Positions 1 to 5,950 of a stretch of DNA of 7,499 nucleotides are shown in pieces. The notes below the pieces were generated by a model. It was not told the origin of the DNA. It made no database searches and saw only the letters and a list, made by a program, of their open reading frames with translations. How positions within the stretch are numbered: the first letter of the stretch is position 1; each line of letters opens with the position of its first letter. The translations under genes and the position numbers were made by a program. Source of the stretch: DATFLK01 sp035267815 (GTDB taxonomy: Bacteria; Pseudomonadota; Zetaproteobacteria; Mariprofundales; Mariprofundaceae); contig DATFLK010000001.1 in assembly GCA_035267815.1 (NCBI GenBank), forward strand, positions 1 through 7,499, read 5' to 3'.

Positions 1-386
1 ACAAGCATCTTCTTGTCGCCGCGCTTCGTAAACAGCGCCTTCAGTCCATTCACCTGCTGGGAGAACTGACCCATCATCTCCTGCGCCTGGGCTACCTGCG
101 CCGGATCATCAAGCAGCGCTGCATTGGTCAGCAACGAACGGGCCTGAGACAGATAGGCAAGAAGTTTCTGACCGGCCATCAGCTCGGGCAAATGCTGGCT
201 GCTCACAACATTCGCCACCCTGTCGATATGGCTGGTATCCCGCATCGTAAACACGGTCTGGCCCACCACGGTCAGCATGACAACACCGAATGCACCGGTA
301 ATCAGCCACCCAAGCGGCATACGCGCCATGGCCCGAAACGGCGAAGAGAGGAGCCGTAAAATCCTGGTCACCATCTTTTTGATCAT
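1..386 (-). CDS. Membrane-anchored sensor, probable methyl-accepting chemotaxis protein (N-terminal part, cut by window edge)
   Basis: The reading frame opens at an ATG at 384-386 and stays open for 128 complete codons to the window edge. A clear Shine-Dalgarno (GGAGGT, 391-396) lies 4 nt upstream and fixes the start. The N-terminus is basic (MIKKMVTRILRLL), followed by one strong membrane segment at about residues 24-46 (PLGWLITGAFGVVMLTVVGQ). After it comes a hydrophilic, helix-rich stretch from about residue 50 onward with a QHLPEL motif at 64-69. A short cytoplasmic tail, a single membrane helix and a helical periplasmic domain are the usual start of a chemoreceptor with a four-helix-bundle type ligand domain. 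The signalling, HAMP or kinase region that would decide this lies outside the window, so a sensor kinase or cyclase is also possible. It follows the por operon on the same strand after 146 bp; I see no convincing promoter in that gap and cannot say whether it is co-transcribed. Its codons (CTT, GTT, TTG, GGT) look less GC-biased than those of the por genes. Confidence 0.6.
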   Translation of the reverse strand, partial: MIKKMVTRILRLLSSPFRAMARMPLGWLITGAFGVVMLTVVGQTVFTMRDTSHIDRVANVVSSQHLPELMAGQKLLAYLSQARSLLTNAALLDDPAQVAQAQEMMGQFSQQVNGLKALFTKRGDKKML

Positions 387-532
387 TACAACCTCCCGGA
401 GCGCCATGTCATGACGCGTCTTGAACCCGCCACTCTGCACTCCGGATGTGACCCTTTTATGACAAGGATACAGACAATCTGATCATCATTTGGACCCTGG
501 AACGGCATAGGCAGCCGCCGGACAGCTCGCAG

Positions 533-2239
533 TTACGCCTCCGGCACCATGCGGATAAAGCCAGGTGGGCACTCTTCGGCACAGATGCCACACCCTTTGC
601 AGTAGTCATAGTCGAACAGGTAGTGCGATCCGTCCGTGGCCCGCTCCACAGTCTTGAGCACGGCACTGTCCGGGCAGAGCGTCCAGCAGTTGTCGCAGGC
701 TAGGCAGTTGCCGCAGGCTAGGCAGCGCCCCGCTTCGGCCCTGGCCTGGCCGGCATCCATACTACCCTCGATCTCGGTCAGGTCGGTCCGCTCCGACACC
801 GCCACTTTCTGCACCGGCACGCGAGCCGCATGTTCGTAATAGTGAAGGTTCATTGCCTGAAGCGGGATAGTCTCCAGATCCGCAGCACCTGCATCCGGGG
901 CAGGCTCGTCCCGCAGCACCCGGTCAATATCGATGGCCGCCCGGGTACCGTCACCGACCGCTGCAGCGACCGTACCTCGATCGCCACGCGCATCGCCACC
1001 GACCCACACCCCGTCCCGACCCAAAAGACGTCCCCACACATCGCCTCGCAAATAGTCGGCGTGCTCCAGCAAAGCCTCCATCCCTTCGGCATCCACCGCC
1101 TCACCGATGGCCGGCACCACCATATCGACATCGAGCACCCGCTCCGTCCCCTCGAACGGCACACGATGCCTGGCCCCATCGGCACCGACCAGTTTCTTGA
1201 GGCGCACGATCTCGATCCCGACCAGTTTCGAGCCATGCATCAACAGCCTCTGGACGGTGTAATGCGGATAGAGCACCACCCCCTCCTCCTGCGCCTCATC
1301 GAGTTCGCGCGGCACCACATGCATCACATCGTCCGCCGCTGCATCGCCAGGCAGGCCGGACGCAGTGATCACGCAGACATCGCTCACGCCGGCGCGCTTC
1401 ATGACGCGGGCCAGGTCGAGTGCCGTATTGCCGCCGCCATGGATCGCCACGCTCTTGGGCTTCGGCACGTCCCCGTGATCGACCCATCCCTTGAGGAGAT
1501 GAAGCGCATCCTCCATATCGGACGGTATCGCCCCGTCGACCGACCACGGCTTCGGCCGGTGAATGCCGGGACCAAGAAACAGCGCCGCATGATCCTCCTG
1601 CAGCTCCTGAATGGAGACGTCCCGTCCCAGCCGGCGGTGGGAATGCAGATTAATGCCTGGCATCAACAATCGCTCCAGCTCGGCATCCAGCACCGACCTA
1701 GGCAGACGGGTCATCGGGATCGCCGCCCTGAGCAGACCGCCCGCCTCGGGACGATCATCGAACAACTCCACGCGATAGCCGAGACGGCGCAGATGATAGG
1801 ACGCCGACAAACCCGCAGGCCCCGCTCCGACCACGGCAATCGACGCCCCTCCGGCGCGCAAGGGAGGAACGGGATAATCCCATCCCTCGCGGATCGCCAT
1901 ATCGCCCAGATAGCGCTCCAGATGGTGAACGCCGATCGCCTCGTCAAAGCCACCGCGATTACAGGCCGTCTCGCAGGGATGGGGACAGACCCGACCTGTC
2001 ACTGCTGGTAGCGGATTGGCGGTCACCAGACCCTCCCAGGCGGCTCGCGAATTCCCCTCCTGCATCAGGGCAATCCATCCCTGGATATCCTCTCCGGCCG
2101 GGCAGGCGGCATGGCATGGCGCTGCATGATGGACGTGTACGGGCCGCTCCACCCGCCAGGTACCGGTCCTGAAGGACAGCGAGCTTCCCGGTTGGGCATA
2201 GGCACCGCGGGTCAGAATCACCGAAGACTTCTTGCTCAT
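533..2239 (-). CDS. GltD-like FAD/NAD(P) iron-sulfur oxidoreductase fused to PorD-type 2[4Fe-4S] ferredoxin; electron-output subunit of the 2-oxoacid oxidoreductase
   Basis: This 568-residue protein probably passes electrons from the PorABG core to NAD(P), or back. Residues 20-33 (SLSFRTGTWRVERP) resemble the N-terminus of PorD delta subunits. An N-terminal GltD-type iron-sulfur region follows, with Cys42, Cys46, Cys85, Cys89 and Cys93 (GRVCPHPCETAC). The FAD-binding Rossmann motif GAGPAG is at 138-143, the NAD(P) domain motif GGGNTALD at 268-275, and the second FAD-binding segment (GVWVGGDARGDRGT) at 410-423. The C-terminus has Cys512, 515, 518, 522 and Cys547, 550, 553, 557, each set in CxxCxxCxxxCP spacing, which predicts two [4Fe-4S] clusters. 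Cys506 and Cys509 precede them as an extra pair. The start overlaps the porB stop (ATGA, 2236-2239), with GGAGG at 2249-2253. It is not a glutamate synthase subunit in this context, since no gltB lies nearby and the por genes do. An unusual point is that the YRR motif that normally contacts the NADPH 2'-phosphate is absent. Homologous three-subunit 2-oxoacid:NADP oxidoreductases are known in denitrifying betaproteobacteria, as I recall. The cytoplasmic role is inferred. Confidence 0.9.
   Translation of the reverse strand: MSKKSSVILTRGAYAQPGSSLSFRTGTWRVERPVHVHHAAPCHAACPAGEDIQGWIALMQEGNSRAAWEGLVTANPLPAVTGRVCPHPCETACNRGGFDEAIGVHHLERYLGDMAIREGWDYPVPPLRAGGASIAVVGAGPAGLSASYHLRRLGYRVELFDDRPEAGGLLRAAIPMTRLPRSVLDAELERLLMPGINLHSHRRLGRDVSIQELQEDHAALFLGPGIHRPKPWSVDGAIPSDMEDALHLLKGWVDHGDVPKPKSVAIHGGGNTALDLARVMKRAGVSDVCVITASGLPGDAAADDVMHVVPRELDEAQEEGVVLYPHYTVQRLLMHGSKLVGIEIVRLKKLVGADGARHRVPFEGTERVLDVDMVVPAIGEAVDAEGMEALLEHADYLRGDVWGRLLGRDGVWVGGDARGDRGTVAAAVGDGTRAAIDIDRVLRDEPAPDAGAADLETIPLQAMNLHYYEHAARVPVQKVAVSERTDLTEIEGSMDAGQARAEAGRCLACGNCLACDNCWTLCPDSAVLKTVERATDGSHYLFDYDYCKGCGICAEECPPGFIRMVPEA
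689..724 (-). repeat. Tandem 18-bp duplication encoding CLAC(G/D)N twice
   Basis: Two adjacent 18-bp units, 707-724 and 689-706, differ at one base. Read on the minus strand they encode CLACGN and CLACDN (residues 506-511 and 512-517 of the GltD/PorD fusion) with the same codons, including CTA for both leucines. The first unit supplies the extra cysteines 506 and 509 in front of the first ferredoxin motif. Confidence 0.85.
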
Positions 2240-3228
2240 GAGACCTTGCCTCCACGATGCACGGTATCGGCACCCTCCGTATCGAGCGGATCGGGGCGCT
2301 CGCCACGCAGGCCGTAGGTGTCGATATTGTAATCGGCCAGTGCCTGAAGATGCTCCAGCTCCTCGGTCGCGCGCGGATCGTCCGGTGCGAAAAGGTGCCG
2401 GAAGCGCTGCTGCAGCTTCAAATATTCCGTCACCGGATGCAGTTCGCGGATCGGCATACAGTCAGTCAGCGTGCCGCGCTCCAGTTCGATGACCGGGAAG
2501 AGCCCCGTCTGCACAGCCAGCCTCGCCACCTCGATCGTCAGTGCCCCCTCATGCCCCCAGCCGAGTGGACAGGGACTGTGAATCATCAGAAAGGTGGGCC
2601 CCTCGATCGCCATGGCCCGCCGCACCTTCCGCCGGATGTCTGCCGGATAGGCAACCGAACTACTGGCCGCATAGGGGATGTGGTGCGCGGAGATGATAGA
2701 GAGAAGGTCCTTTTTTAGATGGCGTTTGCCCATGCGTCGCTTGCCCGGCGGCGAAGTGGTAGTCATGGCCGCATGCGGCGTCGAGCTGGAGCGCTGGATG
2801 CCGGTATTCATATAGGCCTCGTTATCGAAACAGACATAGAGCACGTTGTGATTGCGCTCCAGCATGCCGGAGAGTGCCTGGAAACCGATATCGAAGGTAC
2901 CGCCATCGCCACCGAAGGCCAACACCTTGCTCTGCCTCCCCTGCACCTTCAACGCCGCCTCCATGCCGGCGGCAATCGCCGCGGCGTTCTCGAATACCGA
3001 GTGCATCCACGGCACGCGCCAGGCCGACTGGGGCCAGGCCGTCGTAAACACCTCGAGACAGCCGGTGGCATTGGCGATCATCACATCCGGCCCCGCTGCC
3101 TCCGTCACCAACCGGGCGGCCAGTGCCTGGCCGCACCCCTGGCAGGCCCGGTGCCCCGATTCCAGACCGCTGAAACGAGGCTGACGCTGTCGCAGATCCT
3201 GCATCGATTCGGTTTCGGGTACGGCCAT
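2236..3228 (-). CDS. porB: Pyruvate/2-oxoacid:ferredoxin oxidoreductase beta subunit (TPP and [4Fe-4S] binding)
   Basis: PorB binds thiamine diphosphate and the proximal [4Fe-4S] cluster and carries out oxidative decarboxylation of the 2-oxoacid together with PorA. The protein has 330 residues, a normal family length. The cluster ligands are visible: Cys29 and Cys32 (HRACQGCG, 26-33), Cys57 (NATGCLEV) and Cys220 (HSPCPLGW). The TPP-Mg motif begins at GDGGTFDIG (107-115) and ends at DNEAYMNTG (135-143), with Asp108 and Asn136 as likely metal ligands. The WMHSVFENAAA segment (74-84) and the PCPLGW ending are typical of pyruvate-type rather than 2-oxoglutarate-type beta subunits. I chose the ATG at 3226-3228, one base after the porA stop, with GAGGAGG at 3238-3244. 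The frame stays open further upstream to 3441, but those 71 residues overlap porA and show no family similarity. The stop overlaps the next start (ATGA). Confidence 0.95.
   Translation of the reverse strand: MAVPETESMQDLRQRQPRFSGLESGHRACQGCGQALAARLVTEAAGPDVMIANATGCLEVFTTAWPQSAWRVPWMHSVFENAAAIAAGMEAALKVQGRQSKVLAFGGDGGTFDIGFQALSGMLERNHNVLYVCFDNEAYMNTGIQRSSSTPHAAMTTTSPPGKRRMGKRHLKKDLLSIISAHHIPYAASSSVAYPADIRRKVRRAMAIEGPTFLMIHSPCPLGWGHEGALTIEVARLAVQTGLFPVIELERGTLTDCMPIRELHPVTEYLKLQQRFRHLFAPDDPRATEELEHLQALADYNIDTYGLRGERPDPLDTEGADTVHRGGKVS
2249..2253 (-). promoter_or_regulatory. Ribosome binding site of the GltD/PorD fusion gene inside porB
   Basis: The minus strand reads GGAGG nine bases before the ATG that overlaps the porB stop codon. 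It supports coupled translation of the last gene in the operon. Confidence 0.6.
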
Positions 3229-3229
3229 C

Positions 3230-4399
3230 TCAACGATCCTCCTCGGGCAGCTTCTCCAGCTCCACATCGAAAATGGAGAAGCGTTCGCCCTGGCCCGACT
3301 CCACCGCCTCAAGTAGCCGTGGGTAGAGATCCATAGGCACATCGCGGCCGCCCAAGCCGACCGCGTAGTTATAGACAACCGGCGGGTCGGAGAGCTCCGA
3401 GAGCGCCGCACGCACCTCGGTCCCGAGGATACCACCGCCACCGGGAGAGAGCGCCCGCTCCAGCACGATCAGGCGGCGCACGCCACGACACGCCTGTTGC
3501 AGCGCTTCGACGGGGAACGGGCGAAAACAGCGCAGCTTGATCAGTTTCGCCTTGGCACCCTCATACTCCTGCATCGCCTCGCGCAGCGTGCCGACCACCG
3601 AACCGATCGCAAGGACCGCAAGTTCGGCGTCCGCATCGCCCTCGACTGCAAGAAGACCGCCGCTGGCACGACCGGTCAGCTCGGCCCAGTCGCGGTCGGC
3701 CGAGACGATCTCCGTTTCCGAGGCCAGCAGCGCCCGATGATGAGCATGCCGAATCTCGGCATAATAATCCGGTCCGGCCAGTCCACCGAGGGTCATCGGA
3801 TGACCGGAATCCAGTGTCCGCGAGAAATGGTACGGCGGCAGAAATCCGTCCACCTGATCCTGATCCGGCAGATCAATCGGCTCCATCGTATGGGTCAACA
3901 CGAAACCGTCCATGCAGACCATCACCGGCAGCTCCATGCGCTCGGCGATACGGAAAGCCTGCACCGTCGCATCCGTCGCCTCCTGGTTGTCGGCGCAGTA
4001 GAGCTGGATCCAGCCGGCATCGCGTACCGCCATCGAGTCCTGCTGGTCATTCCAGATCGAGATGGGTGCGGAGACGGCCCGGTTGGCGCAGGTCAGCACC
4101 AGTGGAATACGCATACCGGCAATGTTGTAGAGCACCTCCGCCATCAACAGAATGCCCTGCGAGGAGGTGGCGGTATAGGCGCGCGATCCGGTTGCCGCCG
4201 CACCCAGCACCACCGAGGCAGCCGAGAACTCGCTCTCCACACTCACCATCTCGCAATCGCACAAACCATCGGCCACCAGCTTCGAGATATTCTCGACAAT
4301 ATGGGTCTGAGGCGTGATCGGATAGGCGGCTACCACGCCGGGCCGGCAACTGGCCACGGCCCTGGCCACGGCCTGCGATCCCTCAAGCGCCTGTCGCAT
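3230..4399 (-). CDS. porA: Pyruvate/2-oxoacid:ferredoxin oxidoreductase alpha subunit
   Basis: PorA forms the active site with PorB and supplies the pyrimidine-binding side of the thiamine-diphosphate pocket. At 389 residues it has the usual length of a separate alpha subunit. Hallmarks in order are GSQAVARA near the N-terminus, AYPITPQT (25-32), VSVESEFSAA (52-61), in which Glu57 is the expected TPP-activating glutamate, TATSSQGILLM (76-86), NRAVSAPISIWNDQQDSMAVRD (106-127, key residues Arg107, Asp118 and Arg126), and a C-terminal GGRDVPMD (350-357). The central segment HPMTLGGLAGPDYYAEIRH (200-218) matches pyruvate-type alpha subunits and argues against 2-oxoglutarate. The start lies inside the end of porG (17-bp overlap) and is set by a full AAGGAGG six bases upstream. 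The stop is one base before porB. A branched-chain 2-oxoacid preference cannot be excluded from sequence alone. Confidence 0.95.
   Translation of the reverse strand: MRQALEGSQAVARAVASCRPGVVAAYPITPQTHIVENISKLVADGLCDCEMVSVESEFSAASVVLGAAATGSRAYTATSSQGILLMAEVLYNIAGMRIPLVLTCANRAVSAPISIWNDQQDSMAVRDAGWIQLYCADNQEATDATVQAFRIAERMELPVMVCMDGFVLTHTMEPIDLPDQDQVDGFLPPYHFSRTLDSGHPMTLGGLAGPDYYAEIRHAHHRALLASETEIVSADRDWAELTGRASGGLLAVEGDADAELAVLAIGSVVGTLREAMQEYEGAKAKLIKLRCFRPFPVEALQQACRGVRRLIVLERALSPGGGGILGTEVRAALSELSDPPVVYNYAVGLGGRDVPMDLYPRLLEAVESGQGERFSIFDVELEKLPEEDR
3238..3244 (-). promoter_or_regulatory. Ribosome binding site of porB at the end of porA
   Basis: The minus strand reads GAGGAGG nine bases before the ATG at 3226-3228. 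This site, together with the start of family similarity, decides the porB start against the much longer open frame that extends into porA. Confidence 0.7.
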
Positions 4400-4961
4400 G
4401 CTGTGCCTCCTTCCACAAACCCGCCGGCACCTTTTGCACGGCGAGCTCGGCCAGCTTCCTGTTTTTTTCCAGAATATCGCCGGAAAAACGCTCCTCCAAC
4501 GCCCTGATCAGACCCTCCTGAGGAAGCAATCCCGTCAGCTGCAGAAAGGCGGCCAACAGCGCCACATTCGGCACCGGTCGTCCCACCGTCTCCAGCGCCA
4601 TCGCCGTGGCGGGGATGGCGACCACCTTTAGCCCCCCCAGCTCTTCGGCCAGCGCCTCGGAAGAGCGCGTCGAATTGATCAACACGCCACCGCCCGGCAA
4701 CAGCCCGGCGGTCAGATCATGCTCGTGCAGCAGATGTTCATCCTGGATGATCAGATAGGCCGGTTCGCGCACCTGACTGCGCCGGCTGATCGGCTTCTCA
4801 TCAATGCGTACGAAGGCCACCACCGGCGCACCCCTGCGCTCTGCGCCAAAAGCGGGAAAGGCCTGGGAGGAAAACCCGGAATCGAAAGCGGCCGCCGCCA
4901 TCAGATAGGCCGCGACCACGTTTCCCTGACCGCCACGTCCATGAATGCGGATCTCAATCAT
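4383..4961 (-). CDS. porG: Pyruvate/2-oxoacid:ferredoxin oxidoreductase gamma subunit
   Basis: PorG is the gamma subunit, the domain thought to contribute to CoA binding and to holding the complex together. It has 192 residues, a typical length. The N-terminal signature IRIHGRGGQGNVVAA (4-18) and the AFPAFGAERRGAPVVAF stretch (34-50) are diagnostic of the family. The C-terminal part carries the expected NVALLAAFLQLTGLLP region (131-146). It is the first gene of the four-gene operon. The ATG at 4959-4961 places the family signature at the very N-terminus, as is usual; the upstream purine-rich GAGAGGG is a weak, rather distant Shine-Dalgarno. The gene starts 131 bp from the divergent glyQ and probably uses a promoter in that region. 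Confidence 0.95.
   Translation of the reverse strand: MIEIRIHGRGGQGNVVAAYLMAAAAFDSGFSSQAFPAFGAERRGAPVVAFVRIDEKPISRRSQVREPAYLIIQDEHLLHEHDLTAGLLPGGGVLINSTRSSEALAEELGGLKVVAIPATAMALETVGRPVPNVALLAAFLQLTGLLPQEGLIRALEERFSGDILEKNRKLAELAVQKVPAGLWKEAQHATGA
4406..4412 (-). promoter_or_regulatory. Ribosome binding site of porA inside porG
   Basis: The minus strand reads AAGGAGG six bases before the porA ATG, a full match to the anti-Shine-Dalgarno core. It lies within the last codons of porG and supports the 17-bp overlapping start rather than an internal one. Confidence 0.8.
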
Positions 4962-4985
4962 ACGGAAGGCACCCTCTCAGGAAGT

Positions 4986-5001
4986 CTACACCTAAGTGTA
5001 G
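4986..5001. promoter_or_regulatory. 16-bp near-perfect palindrome, candidate operator
   Basis: The sequence ctacac-ctaa-gtgtag has two perfect 6-bp arms, and 14 of 16 bases are symmetric. It lies 25 bp upstream of porG, in the only non-coding stretch between the divergent por and glyQS units. Such a short, two-fold symmetric site in an intergenic region is typical of a dimeric repressor or activator site. I do not recognise the binding protein: it matches neither FNR (TTGAT-N4-ATCAA) nor LexA (CTGT-N8-ACAG). The same arms could also form a small hairpin in the por leader RNA. Confidence 0.45.
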
Positions 5002-5024
5002 GACACCCCGCACCGGGGCGCCAA
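4995..5024 (-). promoter_or_regulatory. Possible sigma-70 promoter of the por operon
   Basis: On the minus strand TTGGCG (5019-5024, 4 of 6 matches to the -35 consensus) is followed after 18 bp by TACACT (4995-5000, 4 of 6 to the -10 consensus). Transcription would begin roughly 25 bases before porG. The -10 box lies inside the palindrome at 4986-5001, so a bound repressor would block the promoter. The matches are modest and the call is an inference. Confidence 0.3.
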
Positions 5025-5092
5025 CAGACTGGCAACCCCCACGCTGCATAGGTAGGCTTCCCAATCTATTCATCAGGGGGAATACCGAACAC

Positions 5093-5946
<854 letters not shown>

Positions 5947-5950
<4 letters not shown>

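Noticed and set aside
387..532. Terminator of the por operon or promoter of the chemoreceptor gene
   Set aside because: I found no stable stem followed by a T tract after 533 on the minus strand, and no -35/-10 pair with acceptable spacing upstream of 386.
830..2011. Open frame of 393 codons on the plus strand, opposite the GltD-like gene
   Set aside because: It lies wholly antisense to a gene with clear family motifs. Its composition is rich in H, R, P and Q, as expected for the complement of GC-rich codons, and I see no domain or ribosome binding site.
533..2239. Annotation as the glutamate synthase small subunit (gltD)
   Set aside because: No glutamate synthase large subunit is nearby, the gene is the last of a por operon, and it has PorD-type N- and C-terminal parts that GltD lacks.
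2257..3336. Two consecutive plus-strand open frames opposite porB
   Set aside because: Both mirror the porB coding frame and have low-information H/R/A-rich translations.
3229..3441. N-terminal extension of porB by 71 codons
   Set aside because: The extension overlaps the 3' end of porA in another frame, has a basic, Ser/Arg/Trp-rich composition and lacks family similarity. The ATG at 3226-3228 has a good ribosome binding site.
2236..4399. Assignment of the alpha and beta subunits as 2-oxoglutarate:ferredoxin oxidoreductase (korAB)
   Set aside because: The four-cysteine beta subunit with the PCPLGW segment, the separate gamma subunit, and the HPMTLGG...PDYYAEIR segment in alpha fit the pyruvate-type family. 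Sequence alone does not fully exclude other 2-oxoacids.
3497..4507. Open frame of 336 codons on the plus strand, opposite porA and porG
   Set aside because: It is an antisense shadow of conserved coding sequence with an H/R/Q-rich composition and no recognisable motif.
5006..5018. GC-rich hairpin ccccg-cac-cgggg as a transcription terminator
   Set aside because: The stem is only 5 bp with a 3-nt loop and no T tract follows on either strand. It lies upstream of both divergent genes, where a terminator is not expected.
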